Source: Acidobacteriaceae bacterium
Lineage (GTDB): Bacteria > Acidobacteriota > Terriglobia > Terriglobales > Acidobacteriaceae
DNA length: 37,122 bases
Direction: 5' to 3'
Assembly (NCBI GenBank): GCA_003132445.1
Contig: PKXU01000136.1
Span: 1 to 37,122 of the forward strand
Below the pieces are notes generated by a model that worked only from the letters and a program-made list of their open reading frames with translations, was not told the origin of the DNA and did not search any database. A program made the translations under genes and the position numbers. Every line of letters begins with the position of its first letter. The stretch's first letter is position 1. Of the stretch, positions 20,986-29,314 are shown one piece after another.

Positions 20986-23900
20986 TTAATTTCTCCCTGA
21001 AGAAGGGGCCAGGTTGCTGGCGTTTTGCCTGGGCATCGCAGCGTCCGGCGGCATCAAGACCGCCACGCATCCTGCCGAAGGCGTACAACTGAGTATCGCC
21101 CGGCGGTAGAGTTTGCCTTTGCTATCGGACGGAAACTCAACCTGGTATTTTGACGCTTTGAGATTGTCGGCCAGCGCCGTCAGCGAGTTTTCTCCCCGCA
21201 GATATTCCACCGACTCAACTCTTCCCGGGACAAACACAACCGAAAACTCCGCTGACCCGGTAAGTTTCGGCATCTTTCCGAGATGAGTTGTGCGCATCTG
21301 GCTGAGTTCATCCGTCGGCGTCTTGATCCATTGTCCAGGGGGCAAACGTTGAAGTTCCCGTGAAGCAGGGTCCTTGCCCGTTAAGTTCCTATAGCGGGAG
21401 GTGATTTTGTCACGTTGCTCCTGGTTAACGTCAGTGGGCTTGAATGGAACACTCCCCTTCACCCAGCTTGGCACTTGTGGGGATAGCCCTAACGTTGCCA
21501 ATGCCAATTCGTAGGTGTGAGCAGCTTCAACCTTCTTGCCTTGTTTTTCATAAATCTCTCCCAAGTGTTCTCCCACGATTGCGTTCTGGCCCAGAAGCCA
21601 AGCGGAGCGCACCAGACTTTCCGCCCGGCCCACATCTCCACTCTGGAAATAAACCCAACCTAAAGTGTCCCATACCAGCGAAATCTGAAACGTCACCCGC
21701 GTTCCCGTATCTTCGGCAGCCACGTCGGTTATGGATCTCTTTTCGAGTTGCTGCAACGACTCTTCCGCATATTGTTTCGCCAACTCGAGATTAGTGTCGC
21801 TCTCCGCCAGGGCGTAGGCTGCATTGTTTAACATCATCGGGTCATGGTGAGCGCCGCCTTCGTCCACTGCCGTCTGAATATGCGAGAGCGCTTTATCCGC
21901 TTGTCCTGTTTTCAAGTACGCCGAGCCCAGAGCAAACTGCAAGTCCGGACTGTGAGGGCTCCCGCTTAAGGCTGTCTCCAGCACTTCTGCGGCCTCCGTT
22001 CCTTTTCCTTCCAAACCGAGCAAAGCCCCCAGCCTTAAAGCCGCCGCGTTATTTTGCGGATGAACCTTCAGCAATCTCCGCAATTCTCCAATGGCATCGT
22101 CCCTCTGGCCCATCAGCTCTAACAAGTTAGCGGGAGCGTCGAAAGCTGACAGGTTGTCAGGCGAGAGTTCCTGTTGTTTATGAAATTGCACCAACCCGGG
22201 CTCGACTTTACCGTCCAGAAGGAGGACAGTTCCGAGTTTTAAATGCACGAGCGGATAATCCGGCTGCCCTGCGATCACCTTCTCAAATGAAGTTTCAGCC
22301 TCTTTCCAATCCAAGCGCCTTGCGGCGTCAATCCCATCCCGGAACTCTTGATCGAGATCATAGCCACTCTTGTTTTCGCTACTCCCTCCGCTTACCGTTA
22401 CTCCGAAGTTACCGTGAAAGGGCATGAAGCCGAACTCATCGTCGCCGATCGCTCTGCCGAACTTGCGAAAACCTTCCCAGTCGCTGAGCGTGACCTCGCT
22501 TTTCTTGATTACCAGTTCGCGGGTCGTGATTAAAACACCGCCGGTGAGCGTGTTTGTGGTGTGGTATTCCGCATAAGGCTCGACCAGGTTAAGAGCGACA
22601 GGGGGCGTCATCGAATAGCCGGCGGGCAACTCAAGCCGAGATCGGTAAATCACTTTTCCCGGCGCGCCCAGCAGCACTGGCTCCAACGGCTTACGGTCGA
22701 TGGAGTCTTTTGTGACCTCGATTCCCATCTGCGGAAGCGGAGCGATGGTGTGATGATTATCCCAGTCACCAAAATTCTTTCGCAGGTAGTCATACGAGAT
22801 TTCTAAAGGTTCGTCGGTTTCTCCCGGCGGGCTAACGACTACATTGTTCACCTCGCCGCCGAAGCCCAGACCGTAAGAAAATCTCTGCATTGTTTCCTTC
22901 CAGTGCGATTGTGAAACTTGCCGGAACACCATGCGCAGCAGGACTTCGCTGTCGCCTCGATACGACAACTCTACGTGTCCGGTGAACACCCCGTCCGAGC
23001 CGAGCTTGCCTTTTACGGAAACTTGCTGGTCCTGCGGAAACGGCGGATTGGGCGGCGTCGTCGCCAACAGGGCCGTCTTTCCAGTGGGAATCAGCAAAGC
23101 CTGCTTATTGCGCAGGGCTTGGATCAGCAGCTGATAAGGCGCCACTTCCGGAGTGCTATCCAGCCAGATCAGCTGGTCGCCGTTGGGTATCACAGTGATT
23201 ACGTGATTGAACTGCGCTGGCGAAGGTACCTCCGGGTCGAGCTTGCGAGCAGTATGAATCAGCACGGGCCAGGCATCGTATCCCGCAGCTTTCAGCAAGG
23301 AGGCCATCAGCGTGTGTTTGTCTTTGCAATCGCCGTAGCCGTTGCCCAGCACATCATCGGCTGCGTGCGGCTGGTAGCGGCCAATGCCGAAATCAAGGCC
23401 GATATAGTGAAACTGCAGCGAGACAAAGTTGTAAATGGCGCGAAATTTCTCGTCGTCCGTCTTCAGCCCCTTGGTCAGCTCCGCCGCCTTCGCCTGAATA
23501 GCGGGCGTAACCTCCAGCGCTTCTTTTTGCAATCCCGCGTACCAGCTGCCGACTTCTTCCCAGTTTGCGAAGGTCGTCAACTGCACTGCCGGATTCGGCG
23601 GAATCCGGCGCGGTATCTGCATTGGATCTTTTTCTTTGACCTCCAGGTTGGAATGCGTCCAGCGGTAAATGCGCCGTCCACCTTCCTCGGTCATCTGCGG
23701 CTTGAAGTCAGGGCTGACGATTTTCACATACTTGTTCGCGGGGACGCTGATCTCCAGCCGCTCGTCTTTGATGATCGCGTTGTCCGTGAAGGAGTGCTCG
23801 AACCAGAAATGGCCGGGAACTTCCGGCTTGATCACGCGAATGCGCACCAGATATTCGAGGACATCGCCGACGGCCAGGCCCTTTACCGCAACATGCTTTT

Positions 23901-24381
23901 CATGAATGTCGCTGTAGAGTGGCGCCGCGCGGGTCACTTCTCCCGGCAGGTCCTGAATGTTGTAATCGGGAGTCTTGACGACGGTTCCATCCGGTTTGCG
24001 CACGCGCACGTAGTCGACGTCGACCACTTCATTGGCGCTGGTGTAAGTGAAGTTCAGGACAGCAAACGCTTTTACGCCGGCTTCGGCAAGCATCTTCACT
24101 TCCGCCGTCATTTCACGCGTGCCGGTTCCATCGTTCTCGGCCGACAAGCGCGTCAGGTAGCGCTCAATGACATAGGCTTCTTTGGAATAATCGCGGGAGG
24201 TCGAGCCTGGCTTCTGGTCTTTCTCGGTCCGGTCTTTGCCGGGCGAGGGAACGACCACCGGAGCGGGCGCAGTTTGAGCGGGCGGAATCGTTACCTGGGT
24301 TGGCGTCTGCGGCGAAGCGGGGCCCTGCGCCAGCAAAGCCCCGGCGAAAAACCATAGAGTGAGCAGAGACATCGATGGCAT
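20986..24381 (-). CDS. DUF3857 / transglutaminase-like / TPR protein, exported
   Basis: This protein of about 1131 residues has an N-terminal signal peptide (MPSMSLLTLWFFAGALLAQG). A DUF3857 beta domain follows (about 70-260). The transglutaminase-like domain has the Cys-His-Asp set: Cys352 in GYGDCKDKH, His393 in FNHVITV and Asp408 in WLDSTPE. A further beta-rich region leads to TPR-type repeats (about 690-960), seen as YPLVHLKLGTVLLLDGKVEPGL and PDLQFALGSAYLKTGQADKAL. The family is thought to act on peptides or proteins in the periplasm; the substrate is unknown. I chose the ATG at 24381 because GGAGG lies 9 nt upstream; the ATG at 24390 touches that site. The next minus-strand gene upstream ends 49 bp away, so co-transcription is possible. 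Confidence 0.87.
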   Translation of the reverse strand: MPSMSLLTLWFFAGALLAQGPASPQTPTQVTIPPAQTAPAPVVVPSPGKDRTEKDQKPGSTSRDYSKEAYVIERYLTRLSAENDGTGTREMTAEVKMLAEAGVKAFAVLNFTYTSANEVVDVDYVRVRKPDGTVVKTPDYNIQDLPGEVTRAAPLYSDIHEKHVAVKGLAVGDVLEYLVRIRVIKPEVPGHFWFEHSFTDNAIIKDERLEISVPANKYVKIVSPDFKPQMTEEGGRRIYRWTHSNLEVKEKDPMQIPRRIPPNPAVQLTTFANWEEVGSWYAGLQKEALEVTPAIQAKAAELTKGLKTDDEKFRAIYNFVSLQFHYIGLDFGIGRYQPHAADDVLGNGYGDCKDKHTLMASLLKAAGYDAWPVLIHTARKLDPEVPSPAQFNHVITVIPNGDQLIWLDSTPEVAPYQLLIQALRNKQALLIPTGKTALLATTPPNPPFPQDQQVSVKGKLGSDGVFTGHVELSYRGDSEVLLRMVFRQVSQSHWKETMQRFSYGLGFGGEVNNVVVSPPGETDEPLEISYDYLRKNFGDWDNHHTIAPLPQMGIEVTKDSIDRKPLEPVLLGAPGKVIYRSRLELPAGYSMTPPVALNLVEPYAEYHTTNTLTGGVLITTRELVIKKSEVTLSDWEGFRKFGRAIGDDEFGFMPFHGNFGVTVSGGSSENKSGYDLDQEFRDGIDAARRLDWKEAETSFEKVIAGQPDYPLVHLKLGTVLLLDGKVEPGLVQFHKQQELSPDNLSAFDAPANLLELMGQRDDAIGELRRLLKVHPQNNAAALRLGALLGLEGKGTEAAEVLETALSGSPHSPDLQFALGSAYLKTGQADKALSHIQTAVDEGGAHHDPMMLNNAAYALAESDTNLELAKQYAEESLQQLEKRSITDVAAEDTGTRVTFQISLVWDTLGWVYFQSGDVGRAESLVRSAWLLGQNAIVGEHLGEIYEKQGKKVEAAHTYELALATLGLSPQVPSWVKGSVPFKPTDVNQEQRDKITSRYRNLTGKDPASRELQRLPPGQWIKTPTDELSQMRTTHLGKMPKLTGSAEFSVVFVPGRVESVEYLRGENSLTALADNLKASKYQVEFPSDSKGKLYRRAILSCTPSAGCVAVLMPPDAAMPRQNASNLAPSSGRN

Positions 24382-24430
24382 GGGGACCATCCTCCATGGT
24401 AGCGGGGGATGCTACCTTTGACCCGATACT

Positions 24431-24784
24431 TTACTTCTTCGCGGCCACTGCACCCAAGCATTTTCCGTACAACTCGAGCAGATGGGCGGCGTACTCTTCC
24501 GGCTTGGCGGCGGAGCCGGTCCCTTGAAATCCTACGCCCGACGATGCGGTTCGGCCGTATCCCGTGGTCATGGCGATGAATTTCATCAGATCGAGTGCAA
24601 TGTCTTCATTGCGGCGCGCGTGGCCCGAACCTGTTGCGGGAACTTCGTCCATGAATCCTTCTCCTCTTCCAGAAAGAATAGGTATTTCTTCGTCTTCGAA
24701 ATCCTCGTCCTCGAAGTCTTGAGTTGCGAAATCGTGACTTTGGAAATTCTGACTTTCGAAATATTGGTCTTCGAAATCTTGCAT
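24431..24784 (-). CDS. small hypothetical protein with an N-terminal five-residue repeat
   Basis: This 117-residue protein starts at 24784. Its first 30 residues are a repeat with period five: QDF-EDQYF-ESQNF-QSHDF-ATQDF-EDEDF, each unit ending in Phe and rich in acidic or amide residues. At DNA level it is a 15-bp tandem repeat (24698-24784). The remainder contains IPILSGRGEGF, a helical stretch NEDIALDLMKFIAMTTGYG and a C-terminal helix PEEYAAHLLELYGKCLGAV. There is no signal peptide or membrane segment. I do not recognise a family. The long frame reaching 25096 is rejected because its extra part is just the intergenic repeats read through. The gene lies 49 bp upstream of the DUF3857 gene in the same direction. 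Confidence 0.72.
   Translation of the reverse strand: MQDFEDQYFESQNFQSHDFATQDFEDEDFEDEEIPILSGRGEGFMDEVPATGSGHARRNEDIALDLMKFIAMTTGYGRTASSGVGFQGTGSAAKPEEYAAHLLELYGKCLGAVAAKK
24698..24784. repeat. 15-bp tandem repeat inside the small hypothetical gene
   Basis: Five full units and one partial unit of 15 bp, each starting GAAAT or GAAGT on the plus strand (24698, 24713, 24728, 24743, 24758, 24773). The period keeps the reading frame, so copy-number changes would lengthen or shorten the protein by five residues at a time. Confidence 0.85.
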
Positions 24785-24822
24785 GATGCGAAATACTCCG
24801 CCAGGAATGATAGCAGAGCTCG

Positions 24823-25021
24823 GCTTCCGCCTTCCGGCTCTCGGCTTCCGATGTCGGAGGATAAGCTGCTGCCAGCTGCGGAAGTTAGACCTGGAGTGAG
24901 AAGCTTTTTTTCGAAAGCTGATGTGCGAAGGCCGGAAGCCGTGAAGAAGCGCGGGGGCCGGTAACCGAAAGCCGGAAGCCGGAAGCCGAAAACCGGTAGC
25001 CGAAAACCGGCAGCCGGAAGG
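24823..25021. repeat. inverted arrays of GGCTTCCGG / CCGGAAGCC words
   Basis: The left part (24823-24861) consists of GGCTTCCGCCTTCCGG and CTCTCGGCTTCCG words. The right part (24924-25021) is the purine-rich complement, with many copies of GCCGGAAGCCG and CCGAAAACCGG. The two arms are inverted relative to each other and fill most of the 245-bp spacer between the small hypothetical gene and the VOC gene. A single-stranded copy could fold into an imperfect hairpin. Confidence 0.7.
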
Positions 25022-25029
25022 CGCCCCTT

Positions 25030-25422
25030 TTACTTCTTCACTTCGCTCATCAGTCCCATCAAGTTTCCTTCGCTGTCGCGGAAGAATGTCATCCACAAAT
25101 CGTGATCGGGCATTTTCGCGATCAGATGGGGTTCGTCTTCGAAGTGAACGCCTTTTTCTTTCATGTGGGCGTGCGCACTCTGTATGTCGGGAACGGTGAA
25201 GTACAGAATAGAACTGGGATGATCGAACTCCGGCTTTTCCGGGCGCGTCAGCATGAGGCGAACGCCGCCGCAGTCGAAAAAGGCGAGTCCCGGCCCAGCC
25301 TTGAAGAGTAATTTTAATCCCAGCGTATTCTCATAAAAATCAGAAGCGCGCTCCACGTCGTGGGCGTTGATGGCGATCTGTCCGATGCGGGAGATTCCGA
25401 TTGCGGGCGCTGCTGTGCTCAT
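25030..25422 (-). CDS. VOC-family (glyoxalase/dioxygenase fold) protein
   Basis: This 130-residue protein starts at 25422 (MSTAAPAIGISRIGQIAINA) with GGAGG 6 nt upstream. The vicinal-oxygen-chelate fold is seen in its two beta-alpha-beta halves: IGQIAINAHDVERASDFYENTLGLKLLF and SSILYFTVPDIQSAHAHMKEKGVHF, with the end FFRDSEGNLMGLMSEV. Possible metal ligands are the Glu in DSEGN and a His in the second half (DEPHLIA), but the first-half ligand is a Gln (IGQIAI), as in some lyases. Members include glyoxalase I, dioxygenases and resistance proteins; the substrate is open. It has a TTGACA -35 upstream on the minus strand and is divergent from the next gene. Confidence 0.88.
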   Translation of the reverse strand: MSTAAPAIGISRIGQIAINAHDVERASDFYENTLGLKLLFKAGPGLAFFDCGGVRLMLTRPEKPEFDHPSSILYFTVPDIQSAHAHMKEKGVHFEDEPHLIAKMPDHDLWMTFFRDSEGNLMGLMSEVKK

Positions 25423-25440
25423 GTTTGACCTCCGCCCTGT

Positions 25441-25471
25441 ATTGTGTCCCGGAACCGGCTGCAACTGTCAA
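25441..25471 (-). promoter_or_regulatory. putative promoter of the VOC gene
   Basis: On the minus strand a perfect -35 TTGACA (25471-25466) is followed after 19 bp by CACAAT (25446-25441). The leader would be short, with the GGAGG ribosome binding site inside it. Confidence 0.45.
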
Positions 25472-25717
25472 ATAATTGGACATACAGACCATGAACCCCG
25501 CGACAAATGGCCTGAGGGCAACACTTGAGGCGGTACGGGAAAATTCCCTAGACGCCAACTAAACCCAAATGTTCCTTCTCTAAGTCTAAAGCGGCAGATA
25601 GGCGTGCCGATGAAGCGGTTAAGAGTGGCACGGGAAATGCTGGCATCCAGGCCGGTTGCAGCGGTATAACCCACTGCGGGACCCGAAACCGGACTTGCCG
25701 CCTTGGAAAATGCAGCT

Positions 25718-26443
25718 ATGGTGAAACGATTTGCAGTGGTCGGGATCGGTTCCTTCTGGCTGTTAGCCACTTGCGTGGCGTTCTGCCAAAGCGGACACGT
25801 TGCCGGTCACGAGTCGAGATCGTTACCTGATGCTCCTTCGCCACGGGTTCTAATTCCAGTCGATAACTTCCAACGGGCCGAAGTTCAAGCGCGCCTGCCT
25901 TTGACCAGTGAGCTTGCAGCGCCCACTATGCGGGAAACGGTCGTTCCCCTTGTTCGCGCGGCATCTGTTCGCGCGGCATCGCGGAACGCGGACCTCTTTC
26001 AATCATTGCCGGCTGAAAAAGATTGCGCGGCATTTTTTTGTAAGTACCTCTATCCGACAGCACCCACCCATCATTTGCGATATCGGCCCTCGGCCAGCGA
26101 CAGCTTAGTAGGTCGAGCCACGGATGCAGCTTCGCGAATCGTCATTACGCGGGACGACTCGGGCAAGGTCCGAGTGAATACGACCTACTTCGTTAGACTG
26201 GTGACTTCGGTTGCTGCCCACGCTGCCTCCCGTCCCCATTATGTGCGCTCCAATGCGACGGCGCCGATCAGCGATTTTGGTTCCACCATCGGCAACGATG
26301 CCGGGATGAACCTGTTACACGAATTTGGTCCCGGGTTACACCAGGTGGTGGCGGGCCACTCGCCAGAATTCGTTTCACGGATCGAGGAGCGTGTGCTTCA
26401 TCAGCAGAAGCCAAAGTTGAGCGCTGCCCCCGCCACACGCTGA
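25718..26443 (+). CDS. secreted acidobacterial-type protein with LPDAPSP motif, unknown function
   Basis: This 241-residue protein starts at the ATG at 25718 (MVKRFAVVGIGSFWLLATCVAFC), a clear signal peptide; the TTG at 25703 is a less likely alternative. The motif SLPDAPSPR (about 36-44) follows shortly after cleavage and is, from memory, common in exported acidobacterial proteins. The second half has a Cys pair (CAAFFCKYLYP), TYFVRLVTSVAAHAASRPHY, DFGSTIGNDAGMNLLHEFGPGL and the end PEFVSRIEERV. No enzyme motif is recognised. The last block is reminiscent of other hypothetical acidobacterial proteins I have seen, so it is probably conserved. It has a weak ribosome binding site and stands alone. 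Confidence 0.78.
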   Translation: MVKRFAVVGIGSFWLLATCVAFCQSGHVAGHESRSLPDAPSPRVLIPVDNFQRAEVQARLPLTSELAAPTMRETVVPLVRAASVRAASRNADLFQSLPAEKDCAAFFCKYLYPTAPTHHLRYRPSASDSLVGRATDAASRIVITRDDSGKVRVNTTYFVRLVTSVAAHAASRPHYVRSNATAPISDFGSTIGNDAGMNLLHEFGPGLHQVVAGHSPEFVSRIEERVLHQQKPKLSAAPATR

Positions 26444-26527
26444 GCGTCGATTTCAGCGAAAACTCGTCAGCGAAATCATTCAACTAAAGAACAATTCATA
26501 AGGCTCTTCGCGGTACCATACTCGCTA

Positions 26528-26596
26528 TGCACAGCTAAATTCACTGCAGAGGCGAAATTATTGTGCAGAGGTAAATAAAATTGTGCAGAGCTAAAC
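26528..26596 (+). repeat. four iteron-like direct repeats upstream of a cytochrome gene
   Basis: TGCACAGCTAAAT (26528), TGCAGAGGCGAAAT (26545), TGCAGAGGTAAAT (26564) and TGCAGAGCTAAAC (26584) follow each other at 17, 19 and 20 bp. The spacing of roughly two helical turns places the copies on nearly the same face. They end 20 bp before the start codon at 26616. A multi-site regulator binding region is the simplest reading. Confidence 0.65.
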
Positions 26597-26615
26597 TAAC
26601 GTGGAGGTTGAAACC

Positions 26616-27188
26616 ATGTCGGTGAAATCCGCGCCTCGAACGTTCGCGTCACAGGAACTCATTCAGCAAAAATCCATCGTCTCTTTGGTCAGAGCCTCTT
26701 CAGGTTCTTCATGCGGGAGCGATCGAAAGCACTGGGCGTTTCAACGTACGTTGGTGGTCTGCCTGGCGATGGCGTTTACGCTGCTGTGCGTTGCGCCTGC
26801 TTCGGCGCAGAGTCCAAAGTCTCAGCCTAACGCTAAACCGAGCGGGTTCAACGTCGATCGAGGAAGATACATCGTTGAAGGCGTGGCCATGTGTGGACAG
26901 TGCCACACTCCCAACGACGCTGGTGGAGTTCCGGACCGGGCTCATTGGCTGCAGGGCGCGCCCGTTCCCTTTCAGCCGTCTAGGCCCACCGGCGATTGGC
27001 CGATCAATGCGCCGCGCATCGGAGGCACTCCTCTACCGGCCAGCGATGGCGACATGGTCAAACTCCTGACCACCGGTATCTGGACCACCGGCACTCAGCT
27101 TCGCCCACCCATGCCTCAATTTCGCATGAACCGCGCCGACGCCGAAGCCGTAGTCGCCTATCTGAAGTCCGTCACCGGGTATCAGTGA
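26616..27188 (+). CDS. exported c-type cytochrome
   Basis: This 190-residue protein starts at 26616, with GGAGG 8 nt upstream. An unusually long basic/polar N-terminus (about 45 residues) precedes the hydrophobic signal TLVVCLAMAFTLLCVAPASA (about 46-65), so an internal start is possible, but no other ribosome binding site stands out. The mature part has one haem site CGQCH (about 93-97), with a likely axial Met in RPPMPQFRM and a closing helix ADAEAVVAYLKSV. It resembles the cytochrome subunits with a HTPND-type haem region found with dehydrogenases, but no partner enzyme is adjacent. It is likely a periplasmic electron carrier. Direct repeats upstream suggest specific control. Confidence 0.88.
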   Translation: MSVKSAPRTFASQELIQQKSIVSLVRASSGSSCGSDRKHWAFQRTLVVCLAMAFTLLCVAPASAQSPKSQPNAKPSGFNVDRGRYIVEGVAMCGQCHTPNDAGGVPDRAHWLQGAPVPFQPSRPTGDWPINAPRIGGTPLPASDGDMVKLLTTGIWTTGTQLRPPMPQFRMNRADAEAVVAYLKSVTGYQ

Positions 27189-27297
27189 AGCGGCGAGTTG
27201 CGGATCTCAGAGCGAAACAATTGGAGTCAGTGTTGAAAGTTGCTATTGGAAGAACAGGTTATATGCAGAAGAAGTTCGCGGTGTTCCGACTCATCCC

Positions 27298-28914
27298 TTA
27301 GTCAGTGGCCAGGCTTTGCAAACCGATCTGCCCTTCTTGTGGAGTGCCGGGCTCGCCCACCCAAATAATCAGAAAGCGTGCATCGCAACCGTCGGAGCTT
27401 AAATTCACGACTTCGCCGGGTTTGAGCGAGAACGCAACACCTGCGACCCGCGCGCCGCGGTGACTCACATCGATTAAGTGCGTGGCTTGAGGCGCCGGAG
27501 CATGCGAGCCTGCGGCTGTATCATCCTGAGCCCGACTCTCGACGGTTAAATTCTCCTGGGTCAAATCGGCATGGGTCAAGTCTTCATTTGTCAATTCAGT
27601 ATCGATCAAATCTGTATCGATCAATTCGATTTGCGTCAAATCGGCAGCAGCCAGATCGGTAGGAGTGAGCTCACTTTGGTCCTGACGATCATGCGGTCGC
27701 AGCTGAACGGGTAGTGAGACGGCGATCCTGGGCTCTCGTCGTTGATAAGCGAATGATTCGGAGAGATTCAGTTCCGGCGCTTCGCCAGTCGAAACGGCCA
27801 ACTGATGTTTTTCGAGTTCGAGAAGAAACTGTCCTTTGGTGAGCGAAGCCCCGCTATGGAACAATTCCAGAAGCGCATCCGGTTCGGTTTCGTTCGTTGA
27901 CGATCGAGTAGCCGCGCCCGGCGCAGTGGTGGCGTTATGCTCCCAATCAATTCCTTCCGGCTCCACTAAAACTTCGGAGACAGTATCTGGACTGGCGGTC
28001 ATTTGCTGGATCAAATCCTGCAAGCGCTGCCGATTTTCCGGTGTCCGCGGCAGAAACTCGATTCCCATACCGAGCTCGGGATCCATCAGCAGAACTTTTC
28101 CCTGCGTCTTAACGGAAGAATCGGCGGCGCGCAGCAGCATCTCCACTCGAGTCTGCGGCGGAAATGGAGACTGCGTGCGCAAGAAGCATCCACCAAAACT
28201 AACTCCCAGCAGAGTGCAGCGGATGGGTGGATCGTGCTTCTCCCCGGACTGCAACTGCAGCCACTCCTTCAGGCTTTGATACGAAACGTCGGGAAGCATT
28301 GCGAATTGAATGCCGGCATGATGGCGCGCGTCCTGCCACGCAATGGTCCCGGTGGCTTCGATTACCGTGGTTGTGTCGGGCAAGGCAAAACTGAATCCGA
28401 TGGGTCCGCTTCTTTTTCCCGGAGATCCCGAAAATCGCACCGACATTCCACCTTCGCTGAGCGTTGAGATGGAAACCTGTTCGCCATCGCCGTTATGAAA
28501 GCGAAAATAGGCTGGAATATTTACTGGCAGTCGCACGGAGCGGCGGCGCTCTCGCTTCATCAGAGCGCGGGCGGCGCGAAAACTGGACTTCGCTTTTTCA
28601 GTGGAAATCGGCTTGAAGACGACGAAATTTGCTCCCAACTTAAAGGCAGCCTGCAAATTAGTGCGCGCTTCGATGATGGCGATGGCCATGGATTTACGGT
28701 TGTGCTGGCCGGAACGCATGCTCTTGAGCAATCCGAAGCTGCGATCGTCTTTGCAGTCGATGATGACGGCGCCGAAGCTGCGGCGCGCCAACTCTTTGGC
28801 GGCGCTCACGTCATCCGCACAATGCTCGACGTCGATTTCCAACTCGTCCAGCACCGACCGCAATACGCGCAGAGAGCGGTGGTCCGAGCAAATCAATAAC
28901 GACGTTAAACCCAT
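27298..28914 (-). CDS. receiver-like protein with three PilZ-type domains and a pentapeptide insert
   Basis: This 538-residue cytoplasmic protein has an N-terminal receiver-like fold (about 1-118, LLICSDHRSLRVLRSVLDEL ... VIIDCKDD ... FKPIS) whose phosphoacceptor surroundings are altered. A first PilZ-type domain begins with RRSVRLPVNIPAYF (about 127) and has a degenerate second motif TLSEGG. A second PilZ-like region (about 230-325) has GVSFGGCFLRT. A third begins with RREPRIAVSLPVQL (about 397) and has the canonical DVSHRG (about 480), so both halves of the c-di-GMP motif are present. Between them lies an insert of five-residue repeats (ADLTQIELIDTDLIDTEL-like, about 413-456) encoded by 15-bp tandem repeats. 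Its role is probably c-di-GMP-dependent signalling, but the target is unknown. Confidence 0.85.
   Translation of the reverse strand: MGLTSLLICSDHRSLRVLRSVLDELEIDVEHCADDVSAAKELARRSFGAVIIDCKDDRSFGLLKSMRSGQHNRKSMAIAIIEARTNLQAAFKLGANFVVFKPISTEKAKSSFRAARALMKRERRRSVRLPVNIPAYFRFHNGDGEQVSISTLSEGGMSVRFSGSPGKRSGPIGFSFALPDTTTVIEATGTIAWQDARHHAGIQFAMLPDVSYQSLKEWLQLQSGEKHDPPIRCTLLGVSFGGCFLRTQSPFPPQTRVEMLLRAADSSVKTQGKVLLMDPELGMGIEFLPRTPENRQRLQDLIQQMTASPDTVSEVLVEPEGIDWEHNATTAPGAATRSSTNETEPDALLELFHSGASLTKGQFLLELEKHQLAVSTGEAPELNLSESFAYQRREPRIAVSLPVQLRPHDRQDQSELTPTDLAAADLTQIELIDTDLIDTELTNEDLTHADLTQENLTVESRAQDDTAAGSHAPAPQATHLIDVSHRGARVAGVAFSLKPGEVVNLSSDGCDARFLIIWVGEPGTPQEGQIGLQSLATD
27547..27681. repeat. nine 15-bp tandem units inside the PilZ protein gene
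   Basis: Units such as CAAATCGGCATGGGT, CAAGTCTTCATTTGT and CAATTCAGTATCGAT repeat at exactly 15 bp. They encode five-residue units of the form DLTxx / ELTxx, like pentapeptide repeats, inserted between the RxxxR and DxSxxG motifs of the third PilZ domain. Confidence 0.85.
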
Positions 28915-29314
28915 AACGCCTCTAAGGATACGGTAAACGTAATGCCCACCATAGGTTACGGGAGTAATGAGAAATCCCGGGGCTGGCCCAAAAGGGGCAG
29001 GAATGGCTGAGAAAAACTGTGGTGGTTAACGTGCTCGTATCCCCTGTTGCAAGCCGCAACATGGGACTCAAGCTGTTCAAATTGAGTCCCTAGTTGGAAA
29101 ATGTTTGCCAACAGAAGAGGGAATTTGCGCAACCAACTGGTCGGAGTGCGTTCTCTCAAAATGCCATTAAAAAGAATGGCCGGCTGGGCGCACCTTCGAG
29201 GTCCCATGAGGGCGGGCGAATTTCGACCTGAAACTTCGCAGCTTTCTAAATAACAAAGCCAGGGGAATTTGAAGTACTTCGTCTAAAGTGTGTAATCTTC
29301 AGGAGAGTAGCGCC
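28915..29314. other. divergent intergenic region (PilZ protein / phospholipase-like gene)
   Basis: This 400-bp spacer holds a perfect 9-bp inverted repeat (29063-29090) and no gene that I can support. One minus-strand open frame (28956-29207) lacks a ribosome binding site and has no protein-like signature. A possible -10 (TAAAGT, near 29284) precedes the phospholipase-like gene. Confidence 0.55.
29063..29090. promoter_or_regulatory. perfect 9-bp inverted repeat with a 10-nt loop
   Basis: GGGACTCAA and TTGAGTCCC enclose GCTGTTCAAA. There is no T-tract on either side, so it is not a typical terminator. It lies about 150 bp upstream of the PilZ gene start and 225 bp upstream of the phospholipase-like gene; an operator or part of a small RNA is possible. 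Confidence 0.5.

Noticed and set aside
22918..24357. A 479-residue open frame on the plus strand opposite the DUF3857 gene
   Set aside because: It is antisense to a gene with clear domains, lacks a ribosome binding site and its composition (many His, Gln, Arg) is typical of the complement of a GC-rich gene.
24785..25096. N-terminal extension of the small hypothetical protein to 221 residues
   Set aside because: The extra part is the dispersed GGCTTCCGG-type repeat read through, and it overlaps the VOC gene; the start at 24784 suits the protein better.
28956..29207. An 83-residue open frame on the minus strand
   Set aside because: It has no ribosome binding site or recognisable sequence, and it crosses the 9-bp inverted repeat.
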